Positions 22,818 through 34,690 of a stretch of DNA of 64,000 bases are shown here, piece by piece. Origin of the DNA: Apostichopus japonicus (Eukaryota > Echinodermata > Holothuroidea > Aspidochirotida > Stichopodidae). Each line of letters starts with the position of its first letter. Position 1 is the stretch's first letter. The notes below the pieces were generated by a model that made no database searches, was not told the DNA's origin, and saw only the letters and a program-made list of their open reading frames with translations. The stretch lies in assembly GCF_037975245.1 (NCBI RefSeq), contig NC_092571.1:27110564-27174563 (forward strand), in the 5' to 3' direction. The translations under genes were made by a program, and so were the position numbers.

Positions 22818-23970
22818 CTACAGCAGAAAGGAGAAAAATAATACACGATCAAGAATTATATCATATCTGAACATTTAAAAAAAGGAGCTTTTCAGTGTCT
22901 AAAATTGAAAAGTACTATATGCTACAGTAGTCTACTAACAACGGTGAGTTACGTACTTTAAAAGTTCTCGATTACTAAAGTCTTTACTGCAATAATCTTA
23001 TCGTCAATACGTTGCTTCGCACTTATGTAATTCACATGTCGATGGAAGTTAAGTATGCATGGGGCGTAGAAGCCGATCAAAAGTTATGTTAGTTGTGTTA
23101 GTGGTGGGACTGAAATCGGTTTTAAGTTGTAGAATGTCCCTTGGCACTATTTCAGTTTTGCACAAGCTGCGATGACCTAGGCTATACTTTGGGAATTTGA
23201 ACTTTTCCTATCGACATCTCGACTACCTGTTCTTGATTTTATTTAATGTACTTTATCCTGAGTTACCGTCTCCTCTTGAAGTAACACTCCTCGTACCAAA
23301 CATGGAAGTTATTATCTCAAAAGAGATTAGATGTATATCATCTCAAATTCGATTACCATTATTTTTTGCCTGAAATTTGATGATCTACCAACATAGTAAA
23401 ATTTCGAGTTATCGCCTCAAACTACTTACTATTTCAGTTCTTCTTTTTCTCAATTTTTTTAAATCAAATTTTTGTCATTTATCTCAACATTTCTTCGTTT
23501 GGAATTTCTATTTGTAGAAATTAAGGCTTTCCATTCACGAACTTTCGACGTATTACTATGTTTTTTTTTTACATTTTTCATAAAACATACAACTTTCTTA
23601 CAAATGATCCACTATTTGATCTTAACACTGAGACTATTTACCTCCTCAAAGTCTTGAAATGTTTCTCATGATTGCTACTGTGATATATGCAACAAAAATT
23701 CAATGATGAATGATGCTACACTGAATACCAGAAAGCAACTGCTGCCTTTACTCTGATCAGTGCTGGCTCTCCTGCACCTCGTCCCTAAGCCTATACTATG
23801 TGATGCTATAATATATGATGTGCTATAGCGCTACATCATTGCTTCAAAGTGAAGCTAGCCTACAGTGCTTTCACAAACTTTAAACGAAGAAATTATGCCC
23901 GTAAAGTTAGATTCCTTAATATTTTCCTCATAGCTTGTTTAACAGTTATAGTAACATAGAGTGGACTTAC
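22818..23970 (-). other. Probable 5'-UTR intron of gene 4
   Basis: Donor GTAAGT (from 23970) and acceptor CTGCTGTAG (at 22818-22819) match the sites in genes 1 and 6. Compared with those genes a segment of about 60-90 bases around 23700, including the GTTATAAAATTGG stretch, is deleted. Confidence 0.55.
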
Positions 23971-24071
23971 CGACGTAACGTTTAAAGCAGCATTTATGTC
24001 TCTTTGAGCTTGACAATGTGATATTGAATGGATATAGTTCAGCAACTAGAACCTCACTGATATCGTGGGCG

Positions 24072-25164
24072 GAAGAAACAATTTCTTGTATTAGCTATAC
24101 AGTACACTATAACAGCTTTGCAACTATTCCCGTACATCTGTATATGAATTTCCCTGCATGTATGAATTGTTAAAAGTGAAATGATGTAAAACTGAAGCTA
24201 AAAGAGACCCCCCCCCTCATCTCCCCTTCCCGATGAAGAGACTTTGAAGAGAAAGAAACGTGAGTATTATCTTTATGAACCCAATAATTAGTGCAAAAGA
24301 CTAGAGTGATTTATATACATATTCATTGTGTACTTAGGAATGTTGAAAGGATTTCCCGTAGGAGTAGATGACTCAACACCACAACGGCATGACCTTCAGT
24401 TTTTCAAGTGCTGAAACTGACGTTTTGGACATTTGACGAAAAAATATTTTCGCTTCCTTATTGATGTGTGTGTTAGTGGTGTTATGATTCCTTTATCGTG
24501 ATTCTTTAAAAGGATGAAATACCCGTATGCAGATTACATTATCATGTTATCACGTGACAGCATGTCACTGACCATGGCCACAATTCACAGTATTACAATA
24601 ACAAATAACGGTTTAACAAAATTTTGAATGGTTATTTGTGTTTCTTGAAATAGTAGTGGTGTTACAGATCAAATAATCCTCTAAAAGGAAACTGAAGAAG
24701 ATTACTTTCTTTGCGCTTTAATTTTCACTGTAACTATTATTTGTACTTTGTAAAGTTGATCATCATATATCGCATGCATGTTGTCTCTGTCTAGATCGTT
24801 TTTAGGTAAATAACGACATCATCATCTTTTTCGTAAAGATCTTGTTTCTACTGACCTCATTCAGAGATGACTTTGTTATTTGCATATCATAACAAGGAGG
24901 TGTTAGAGAATGAAGACATAGATGTTCACGTGACATTATTTTGTGCATGTACCTATTTTTTCTTCTTAAACGTATATTCAGATCAAGCAATGAATGGTAA
25001 AGAAAGTCTTAACTTGCAAATACTGGACATGCTATATATAGATGTTATGTCATAAGAGTACTCTCATGATCTAGATTTCCTTTCGATAGTGCACCTCTTG
25101 ATTTTGTAACAAACGACATGCTTGCTTCACAGTATAAACTGAGTAGGTGTTCAACGCTTATTAG
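24072..25164. repeat. Composite spacer copy (block D right part)
   Basis: About 24090-24430 matches 19490-19830, 38650-38980 and 63760-64000. About 24470-25160 matches 39400-40190 (TTTGCATATCATAACAAGGAGG). It ends at ACGCTTATTAG, the same point at which the (TA)n tract begins at 40193. No gene seen. Confidence 0.65.
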
Positions 25165-25735
25165 CATTAGTGGAATCAGTCTGAATATACCGGTCCCTCC
25201 AGTGCGACATTTGTGTTCTTCAGCTGAGCAGACGTCTTACTATAATAACATACTATTTACATATACAATAGTCTGGGAACATTAGGACAATAGTCTGTTT
25301 GTTAGCACACCACCATGCCTGGTGAGCGGAGCCGATGTAAAGGACACAAGGTATGGGAGCGTGCTACCTCGACAGGCGTAATCTCCATTTTATATGACAT
25401 ATTGTAAGACCCAGAGCATTAACACTGACCTCTACACACATACTGGGAGATGGGCGCACAAGACGACAACGAATTAATTTCCCTTTCATTGGTCTCATTT
25501 ATTGAGACTATGCAATTGCAAACCACCACGCACTGTCGACAGCCAGAAAGAATGATACATTCAGAGTATAGAATAATGAATCGAGATTGAAAAAAATCGT
25601 ATTTAATACAACTGTCTGGCATTATTGTACGCATGGGTGTACGTGAAGGTAAATCAAGTAATATGCATTACAACTCATGTACAGTACAGTTGATACATGT
25701 GGTACTATATGTGTATGTGTGTATAGAGGGGCGGC
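25165..25735 (+). repeat. Inverted copy of a type-B 3' flank without its gene
   Basis: Read on the minus strand, this matches 20800-21305 (and 4240-4970): TTGCAATTGC/AACCACCACGCACTGTCGAC in reverse order, CCTCCAGTGCGACATTTG at the left, and at the right the ATACATGTGGTACTA edge followed by a short TA/TG tract. No gene body lies beside it. It is thus a flank that was inverted, with a breakpoint at the place where the microsatellite lies in related copies. Confidence 0.7.
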
Positions 25736-26465
25736 GATTTGTTTCAAATATTGGAGGGGGGGGGGGGGACATTTGCTTGGGTACAGGCGCGTATCCAGGA
25801 TTTTGTAACCGGTGAGCGCGAATTACTATCAAAGCGGAGCGCCACTTTTGGTTGGCGCGCAGCGTACAAGAAAATTTCTGGTTTTGATAGCCCCCCAGAT
25901 CACCGGAAATGGCACTTCTCTGGCATTGAAAATGACCAACCAGATGTACACTATTGCCTGAGAAACCAAGTTTTTCCCAATAGTTTTTTTCCCATCCATA
26001 ACCATTTTCAAGAGTGTCACACATCATGTTCGACCTCATCGCATCTTCTGTGGATCATTGCTTTCGTAGGTTATAACTACGTTACGGCCCACAATACCCG
26101 TCAGCCCCACTGTTCAAAGTTTTAAGCCCATTATTTTTTTTCCGAATTTGAATAATAAATTCACTTCAAACCCTACTTCAACCCCTAACAGACTGGCCAA
26201 AATTGCATGAGTAGAGGGTAGTATGATGAAGAATGTTGGTCAGGGAATTTTCAAAAATTCAGACATATTTAATTTATTGGTGTACAAATATTAAAACCTC
26301 TTAAAGGCTACTACAAAACTTCGATGATCATAAAAAATACAAAAAATATACTCTAGGGGCCTTCCACTTCGCCCCCCCCCCCCACCCCCTTGGCTACGCG
26401 GTTAGAAATCTTGTAGGAAACAGGCCAAATGGAAACCCAGAGAACCCATATCAATGTGGATCATT
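25736..26465. mobile_element. Probable degenerate DNA transposon
   Basis: The left part carries CAGGCGCGTATCCAGG, and a right part near 26384-26402 carries a similar end in reverse (CCTTGGCTACGCGG). Inner sequence resembles the element at 14873-15492 (GCGGAGCGCCAC, TTGGCGCGCAGCG). No target duplication could be matched and poly-G and poly-C runs blur the ends. ORFs on both strands here (for example 25739-26125) lack any recognisable domain. Confidence 0.35.
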
Positions 26466-26473
26466 TATACGAT

Positions 26474-27316
26474 CAGGGACGTAGCCAGGGAGTCGCCCCC
26501 CCCCCCCCTTCAGTGTCGAAAAAATGTTAAAAGCTGTTGTATTTTAGCATGGTAATTTGTCAGTGCTCTTTTGATCTTGAATACTCGTCAGCTCCGTTAA
26601 CTCGATTATAATTGTAGTAACATTCAGGCCTACTGATTCAGCATTTACTTAGTTTGGCAGATGAAATTAGCTAATTTTAGCCTATAGCCTATTACAAGCC
26701 TACAGTTGGCCACTGCGTAATAAAATACATATTGCCTATTCCTAACCACACTTGATGGAGTGTCACGAACCGTATACACAACGACATCGACAACGTTCGT
26801 TCTCATCCTTTCTATGATTCATCCTTAGTTGTTGCACGAACAGCATGTTATGAAGCTGAGCTAGCAATCGTACTTGATACGCACTTCCTATAAATAATTA
26901 TTACACTGCGATAACGACATTTGTTTTAGGCCACTGCACATCTGGCTGTCTTACAAAAGATAAAAGTTTATATTGTCCATCAGTAAAGTTCGTCAAATGT
27001 ATTAAAGTCCAGACATTGGACAATAAACAAGAATCATCCTACTGGAAAATGTTTAAAGAGCGCTTTATTTTGGTTTTTCTGATATATTATGTAAATTAAT
27101 CTGTAAAGGAATTCAAACAGGAAACAAAATCTGCTGATAATATGATTTCATATGAAAATGATGAAACTGGCAACACATTGCACCAGGTCGCAACTAAGGA
27201 CCTTCAATTGTTCAAAATTATCTCAAAGGGGAGGGGACACCTCCTCTCCTTAGACCCCTCCCCCATATCAATCACAAAATGTGCTCCCCCCTTTCAAATT
27301 CCTGGCTACGTCGCTG
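26474..27316. mobile_element. hAT-like non-autonomous element
   Basis: Terminal inverted repeats CAGGGACGTAGCCAGG (left) and CAGCGACGTAGCCAGG (right, read on the minus strand) bound 843 bases. A perfect 8-bp target duplication TATACGAT flanks it at 26466-26473 and 27317-27324. An 8-bp duplication and ends starting CAG are typical of the hAT superfamily. No transposase frame is present inside. Confidence 0.85.
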
Positions 27317-27579
27317 TATACGATTGTACGTATTGACACTCATTCACAAGAGATGTACAGACATTATGATAATAATCATGAGTGACAACATGCTATACGT
27401 TCACAGAAACGACCACGAAGAGTCATTAACCTCATGCAGCATGTGTTGGATTGAGTTTTAGCCACCGCCAAATATGATTTGGATTAATAATCTCACGCAT
27501 CATTTTCTGTTTATAGCAACAACAACAAAACTATGCCACCAAATACTGGGGGCATGTTAGATACTATATCCGCCGCCCA

Positions 27580-27582
<3 letters not shown>

Positions 27583-27674
<92 letters not shown>
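27583..27674. repeat. (TA)n microsatellite
   Basis: About 90 bases of TA repeats with few interruptions. Unlike the tracts at 4141, 20457 and 40193 it does not border a type-B 3' flank. Confidence 0.95.
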
Positions 27675-27675
<1 letters not shown>

Positions 27676-28485
27676 GGCCGTTCATATTGGGTACAGCATA
27701 AGGTTAAACTTATAAGCAGGCGCGGAGAATATTGGGGAAGAGGGGGGGGGGGCTTAGAGGCAGTGTCGGGGACAAATTACTGGCCTATTCCGAAATGGTA
27801 GAGTAGACACACTGCAAATAATAATGCAAGATTCCATAAAAAAAATGGGTTCTTATTATCACAGTATCTAACAGTTTTAAATTTTCCTTAATTTAAAATA
27901 GATCGCATTGGTATTGCAATAAAATATCGATAAACAGTTAACACATTTTATAACAAATACTTACATAGTGTTACCACAAAACCCTCAGTCCGTCACGTAA
28001 TTCTTTGGATATATCAATGAAATACCAATACGTCCAATGAAAAAACTTCTTGTCAACACTGTGCAACTATGAAGACTGGCCTATAGTTCAGTCGCCATTA
28101 TCAATTTCCGAACATATATTAGCAATATGGAAGCTTGTTCGGAACATGAAGTAGTGTTCTACGGAAGCGTTCAAAGGAAATCCACATTGACAGCTTATAC
28201 ACATTGCAAAACGGTATATATCTGAAAAAAGACCACTTGCACACTATTTCTTGTACAAAAAGTTACAAAAATGAAAATAAATTTCTATACAGGCAAAGCA
28301 GTTAAATTGCCATTGACACACATGATTTCAAGTACTAGTTCCCAAAACGATAGTTGTTTATATAGATTTTGTGCCGTTTTGCAGAGTTAGTACATTTGTT
28401 CAGGACGGTAATGTTCAGAAAATTGAAATTTGGAAATATAATGTCCGGTCAACTCTTAGGTAGATTTCTATTAGCTTACGATACT
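27675..28485. repeat. Spacer copy shared with 50605-51466
   Basis: Both copies contain CTTAGAGGCAGTGTCGG, the ATTCCGAAATGGTAGAG stretch and AATACCAATACGTCCAATG, and both lead into spacer unit X. No gene seen. Confidence 0.7.
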
Positions 28486-31120
28486 TTTAAGGTCACAATC
28501 AAATGCAAATAATTTTCGTAATTTGTCGCGTAATTTTGTCGTGCGACCTGTAGGACCGTCGTCGGACTACCAATCGGGAAATCGAACTTCTAGCTTCCCA
28601 GTCGAGAAAAACAATTTCGCAACTATCATGTCCGACTGAAGGCTGGCTACAAATTTTCAGTAGGATCACACAGACAATGACTAATGTCCATTAATATATC
28701 TCCTATTTTTCGAAGGTTCAATTGATTAACGTTGTATTTAGTTAGATATTTTGTATCCAGCTATGTAAATCTGGAAGTGTTACAAAATGGGAGGAAGAAA
28801 TGGTCCAGTAGGAGGATTTTTTATTTGGACCACTACTAGGGCTGTAGGCTACCCGCCCCACCCCTCTCGTTTTCTACTATTATGTATTACCAAAACCTTG
28901 CGTTTAGTGCTACATCAATAGACTTAACTGATGGCCTAAATATACACAACAGAATGCATCATTTGACATCTAATTTATTCCGGTGATTTCTCACAACTCA
29001 CGAAACACACGAGATTACCGCAGGACAATGTTCCATCCATTATAAAATCATTCCTTCGTCTCTAGCCCTTCCATTATATGGTTTAGGCTCATACCTTAAT
29101 CATTCGATGGCACATCTGGCCCTGCCAAGGCTGTCATAAATGTTCATGTCACTATCTTAACCAGACAGGTAATTCTAGTGAGTCATTTATTAGCACAAGC
29201 TTGCATTTCGAGCAAATGTAAAGCATGTTACAAGATCATGATTACTAACTCAAAATCGCCACCCAACTGTTTTGGCTAAAGATATAAATGACCGGGTTAT
29301 TTTGTAGATGATCTGATAGTACAAACATGGTAGTTATTTGATCTTGTTTTGTTCATTGACAAGCAGAATGGTACATAATTTAAACTACATGGACTTGAAG
29401 AGAATAAGTAAAGGTATTCTAAATTATCTTTATTATGTGAAACAGCCTTACTATGAATCATACATTCAAGTTGTCAAGTTGATAGAAAATGTCACTTGAA
29501 AATGTATTATTAATGGCTGTAATGTTATTATATGATGTCCAACTAAACTACTTTTTTAGCTTTTGAATATCATATTACTGTACCACATGTATACAGCATG
29601 TTAGGCCTACATGCAAACTCCTGCCTCTTGCAACCATGCCTTCCGCGCGGTAACTTTAAATACAATTCTGTAAGACTATATAAGTGTCTTGTCTTTATTT
29701 GAACAATTCCGATCCTCATTCTTCGTCAGTAGCATAACAATGCCCAATGTCTTCAGTGTGTTTAGTATGTTGTTTGTTTAAGTCTCAATTTGGTTGCAGT
29801 CGTCTCGTCAGTAGACGAAAATAAAATGTCCATTTAAACTGCTGATTTAACAGTATGGCCTATTCGTTTTAGTTCAACGAAAAATAACAACGACCACAGT
29901 CCACTCACTGAATAACAGTGTAACATATGTCTAGATTTTGTTGGCTAATGTGGAGTAAGCAAGGGGTGGAAGATGGGGTGGGGGACTGTCTTTCAGAGAG
30001 AGCATTCATCCAAAATACAACAATGTGTTGTATTAATAAATGACTTATGTTGTGTAGGTTCTAGCAAATCACATCGGACAAGAATCACGAGATCTTTACT
30101 TGCTTGGTCGCAACGCTAACGTCAGGTTCAGAGGTACATGCATCAAGTAATATGTGCAGCATATAGACATAGCGTAAGAGTGCTAGCTTACATGCTACAT
30201 GTCATGCAATAAAGTTAGTAATGTTTCAACATAAGGAGCCACTGTTGATGCAACATAGACGTGTTAATTAATGTCTATTAATACCCTGGGGCAATTTATG
30301 ATATTGACGTTGTTTTCTTATCTTGTGACATGAGGATTATAGTACAGCAGTAGCTCTTACGCTTGTCGCAGGTATTTAATACAAGACGACACTGATAACA
30401 GAGGTCCTATTTTAGATTCGCGAAACAAATCAGTGCACAAATTTCACGATTGACAATAATTATATTTTATCATTGTGCAAAAGTCATTGTGCTGCACCCC
30501 AATCACTATGTATGACTATATATCCATAGTTCCCAATACATTGCATATACATTAAATAGGCGGTATCCGTAATATTAAATTCAATTGAGTTATTGTCTGT
30601 GTTAATATCTTATTATAATAATTAGCCTTATTTTACTTCCACATAACTTCATTTCACTTAGTACATTACTACAACACCTTATATCTGACGTCACTGAACT
30701 TGATTATGGATGGAGTCAATGTGAAAAAGAATAAAGGGCGAAGTATAATAGGCTAACTTATATCAAAAGATACAGAAACAGAAGGTGTGTCAAAGACGAA
30801 ATGAAAAAGAATAAATAGGATCTATCATACAAATAAACCCTATCATGTGTGGCTCATAATTGGCAAATACTTTAAGTCTTAAGCTGTAATGAATAAAGGA
30901 AGGTAATTTAATGTATTTCATCTGAATCGTCACCTACAAGAAATGATTATATTAATTACTTATTTTTACTCGTGTTTTACACTTGTTTTATTAATAAAAT
31001 GTGAGTTTCTTGGAACGGCGGATAAATTTCTAGGTTGCGACCGTGATGAATAATGGAACTATTAAACTGGTGATGCTAAATCGACTGACGGAATCATGAT
31101 ACCACATGCAACATTTTCAT
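28486..31120. repeat. Spacer unit X, copy 2
   Basis: Second copy of the block at 6537 and 51467. It has lost the segment corresponding to about 7210-7410 (around 29110) and about 340 bases that precede the Ig fragment in copy 3 (around 30510). It contains the decayed Ig fragment annotated separately. Confidence 0.75.
30511..30815 (-). pseudogene. Decayed Ig3/Ig2 fragment of the receptor family
   Basis: On the minus strand the translation gives pieces such as PIILRPLF and TPSIIKFSDVR, matching GPILFLPLFSVT and NPS..FSDVR at the Ig2-Ig3 boundary of the array genes, and further on a degraded Ig3. In-frame stops and loss of the second cysteine show that it is dead. It is far more diverged than the eight genes are from each other. 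The same fragment is at 54345-54650 within unit X copy 3. Confidence 0.65.
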
Positions 31121-32255
31121 TTCGAGTTTACCCACGCTATATTATTGGCTGAGGTGTTTACGTGACGTTTCATACTAGCAAAAGACGTTTTTGTCTTGTC
31201 AAATATGTTAAAACGAAGAGAACAAATACAAAGCTTGATTTCAGTGAATCTTTCTCCATAGTTTACTTTCCATAAAAAGATGACATCAGAAAAAACTGTT
31301 TGCCATGATATGTCATAGTTCATGGAATAACTATTTCTGTGTTGAGAGTACTCATCATTCAGGGATAATCCCAACAACCAATGCACAAATATATTAATGG
31401 CTGAGGTGTTTACGTGACGTTTCATACTAGCAAAAGACGTTTTTGTCTTGTCAAATATGTTAAAACGAAGAGAACAAATACAAAGCTTTATTTCAGTGAA
31501 TCTTTCTCCATAGTTTACTTTTGTCTAACGCAATGCATCATAGACTAAGAGCAAATATGAATTATGGAACGCAACATATATTTTAGTAGCGTTTGATGTC
31601 AAAAGTTTTCAACTTCAATCTTGGTCTTGCTCTAAATGCAGAGTTGACAATCATGTACATTATTCACTTGACATTACATTTCTTTCAGTTCGAACGTCCT
31701 GGTCAAAATGTCTCTCAGTTTTGATGTTTCTTTTTAAATATGTAACGACTCAAGCAAACACTTCAAAGACTGGTCTTGATAAGAGTTGTACTTGCTTTAA
31801 TGTAGCATTGCTAAATTAGTTTCAGGAAATGCTTTTCACGATAAAATAATCGAAACTGAAGATTTACATGCTTTAAAGGCTTTGTGTGTCCGCACAAAGC
31901 CCACGTGTAATCAGAACATAATAGTTGTGGTTGCTGTGTGATTTACTTTCCATAAAAAGATGACATCAGAAAAAACTGTTTGCCATGATATGTCATAGTT
32001 CATGGAATAACTATTTCTGTGTTGGGAGTACTCATCATTCAGGGATAATCCCAACAACCAATGCACAAATTTCGTTATTAGCATAATCGGAACAGGGAGG
32101 AGTTGAACAAAGAAGAGATTAATGACGTTTTTGTCTTGTCAAATATGTTAAAACGAAGAGAACAAATACAAAGCTTTATTTCAGTGAATCTTTCTCCATA
32201 GTTTACTTTTGTCTAACGCAATGCATCATAGACTAAGAACAAATATGAATTATTC
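31121..32255. repeat. Repeated spacer between unit X and gene 5
   Basis: Segments around AAAACGAAGAGAACAAATAC occur at about 31211, 31462 and 32152, and the stretch with GATGACATCAG and GCCATGATATGTCATAG occurs at 31280 and 31960. These are related to the 330-bp tandem repeats at 9600-10955. No gene seen; the minus ORF at 31117-31425 is chance. Confidence 0.65.
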
Positions 32256-32820
32256 GCAGTATAAATTGCAGATATGTTAATCTAATACCTTTCATGACAA
32301 CTTGTCCACATATTGAATTTACGTATAGGAATGCTACGGCTTCCATTCCAATTTTATTCCTATCTCGATTACACTTTCCCTTTTTCTATAATAGGTTACA
32401 TAAATTTCTTTATTAAAGTATGCAAAGCATAGAAACCGACAGACATTCTTCCCTTGTACACACCAATTGATTAAGTTTGGAACCAAACGCTTTGTTAAAC
32501 ATTATGTTACATCAGTTTAAGGGCGCTCGAATCATAATGCTGAATTTATAAGTAATATTATATCGATTGACGCCCGTTTCAGCTTCCTTAACATAAATAC
32601 TGCATAGAAGGGACGGATGTATTCAGACTCATACCACCAAAGTGACATGTTTTTTTAATGATATATGATACAAAAGTATACCTTCAGGGATTGACTGTTT
32701 TCGACAAATCTTGACAAATAGTACTATGAGTACAGTATTCATCACAATTACACAAAAGCACCATAGCGAATAAAATGCAAACATTAAAGATGAAGAATTG
32801 TTTTTGAGTGTAAAGAATAC
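32256..32820 (-). repeat. 3' flank of gene 5 (type-A flank, copy 3)
   Basis: Close copy of 210-662 and 56270-56822, but shorter: the outer part with the TGTGCGCC stretch is missing and the block joins the repeated spacer directly at about 32255. Confidence 0.7.
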
Positions 32821-34110
32821 TCATTTTACAATATCATACTGTTCATCGTCTTGTAAAGGTTCGCAGGGAGAGAGATAACCACCACTGTCATATGTAAATG
32901 AAGATGAATTTATGTTGTCTTGGTTCTCTGTGGGAAGAATTCTCGGTAAAACGTCTACGGAAGCATAATACATTTGAGTTGTTTCCTTGTTTTGTTGAGA
33001 GTTTGTCACATAAACGCGTCTAAGAAGAAACACAACAGCAACACAAACAACAACAATGATGATCACCAAGGTTAAATATATTGCTAAATTGGTTACTTGG
33101 AAAGACAGAGGTGAATATGATATATGTGCTGTTGTTGTGATGACTCTATCTCCATAGTAACCAACACATTGTATGTCAACTGAGTAGACGTCACTTCCGG
33201 TATCCGTAAAAATAAGTTCAATATATGTATCGCCTTCATTAATATCATATATCCAGTGACTAGGGATGTTACTCCAGGTTAGGTTAACTTCACTCACATT
33301 ACTGGTACAACGTAATACTGCATTCCTAACATCACTAAAGTTTATATTTGATGGATTCACTGTGACAGAGAACAATGGGTGAAACAGAATAGGTCTGAAC
33401 GAGCAAGATCCTTGATAACTCTGATAAGGTGCTGGTAATTGCTGAGAGACATTGCAGACAAAGACACTATTGTTGAATGATGAGTTGAAGTACGATGAGA
33501 ATGATAGAGTCTTAGAGGGGTGCGGGTGAGAGGATGTTGTCTTGGTTGAGATGCTAGTGACATCTGTGGTATAATTACCCTGTATGATATGGTTTGACAT
33601 AGTCACTTGTGGAATTCCTTCCTCTGAAGTACAATTCATCTCTATAAGGTCAATCTGATCCTCGAAAATATATGGTCCGATTTCAATGGAAGATTTACAA
33701 ATAGTTTGACCGCTTATTAATGTGTAGACATCGCCAATCACAGCATATTTCTCATCAACACCTTCACCACATTTATATGTTCCTTTATATTCTTCAGTTG
33801 CATGTTTTAATGTCAGCTTGACCGTAGTGGAATTCAACATTTGAAAACCGAATACATCTAAAAATCCTTCTTTTATCTGCTTATTCTCCACAATCACGAT
33901 GTTGCCTTTAAAATTTATGTTAAATGGATTGTTGGCATTTTGTTCACAAATAAATTCAATTGTTTCATCCTTCAGAACGTTGATACGGTCAGGAATAGCA
34001 GCAAATTTAATATTCGTCGTCCGCTGAGAAGAGGAAGGTTTCAAACATGTTGTCATAACCGCACACAATAAAAGTGCCGGTAAAACATTCTCAAGTCTCA
34101 TAAAAGCCAT
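32821..34110 (-). CDS. Gene 5: three-Ig-domain membrane receptor, N1-A combination, intact
   Basis: The protein has 429 residues: signal peptide about 1-28; Ig1 with C55 and C114 (FICEQ, YKCGEG); Ig2a with C160 and C219 plus flanking C138 and C236; Ig3a with C268, W279 and C315; membrane helix about 342-363 (LTLVIIIVVVCVAVVFLL) followed by RR; and a tail of about 66 residues with MYYASV, SFTYDSGGYLSP and EQYDIVK. The first methionine is the conserved N1 start. The splice acceptor is kept (34157-34158), but similarity to the other N1 upstream regions ends at about 34690, inside the presumed intron, and changes to DNA like that upstream of gene 8. Its first exon and promoter must therefore differ from those of genes 1 and 6. 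Function as for gene 1, not known. Confidence 0.88.
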   Translation of the reverse strand: MAFMRLENVLPALLLCAVMTTCLKPSSSQRTTNIKFAAIPDRINVLKDETIEFICEQNANNPFNINFKGNIVIVENKQIKEGFLDVFGFQMLNSTTVKLTLKHATEEYKGTYKCGEGVDEKYAVIGDVYTLISGQTICKSSIEIGPYIFEDQIDLIEMNCTSEEGIPQVTMSNHIIQGNYTTDVTSISTKTTSSHPHPSKTLSFSSYFNSSFNNSVFVCNVSQQLPAPYQSYQGSCSFRPILFHPLFSVTVNPSNINFSDVRNAVLRCTSNVSEVNLTWSNIPSHWIYDINEGDTYIELIFTDTGSDVYSVDIQCVGYYGDRVITTTAHISYSPLSFQVTNLAIYLTLVIIIVVVCVAVVFLLRRVYVTNSQQNKETTQMYYASVDVLPRILPTENQDNINSSSFTYDSGGYLSPCEPLQDDEQYDIVK

Positions 34111-34690
34111 ATCGGTCTTCAGCCGTGTGATGATACTAACAAATCAGGCTATGTACCTACAGCAGAAAGGACAAAAAAAATATACACGATCATGACTTAT
34201 ATCATATCTATAGTTGACCATTTAAAAAGAAGGCGCTTTTTAGTGCCTAAAATGGAAAAGTATTATATGCTGCAGTGATTCCATTACCAACGATGAGTTA
34301 CGTACTTTAAAAGTACTCGATGTCTAAAGCCTTTACTGCAATCTTTTTATCTCCATTCGCTGCTTCGAACTTCGAATTAAAGTATGCATGAGGCGCAGAA
34401 GCCAATCAAAAGTTGTGTTAGGGGTGGGACAGAAGTCGGTTTTGAGTTGTAGAAGTTCCCTTGGCACTATTTCAGTTTTGCACAAACTGCGATGGCCTAG
34501 ACGATATATTGGGAATTTCAACTTTTCCTATCCACATCTCGAATACCTGTTCTTGAAAATTAAGTCTTGTCCCTTTCCCTGAGTTACTGTCTGCTCATGA
34601 AGTATCAACTTCTCGTAACAAACATTCAAAGTATTCTCTCAGACAAGCTTGACGTTTATCATCTCCAAATTCGATTAGCAATGTCCTCTT
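34111..34690 (-). other. N1-type upstream segment of gene 5 (partial intron)
   Basis: This matches the proximal part of the gene 1, 4 and 6 introns (CTGCTGTAG acceptor; segment with CTTGGCACTATTTCAG). The distal half and the donor found in the other genes are absent. Confidence 0.6.

Noticed and set aside
25739-26125. Overlapping ORFs of 123-128 residues on both strands
   Set aside because: They lie in a probable degenerate transposon with poly-G and poly-C runs and have no recognisable domain or conserved copy.
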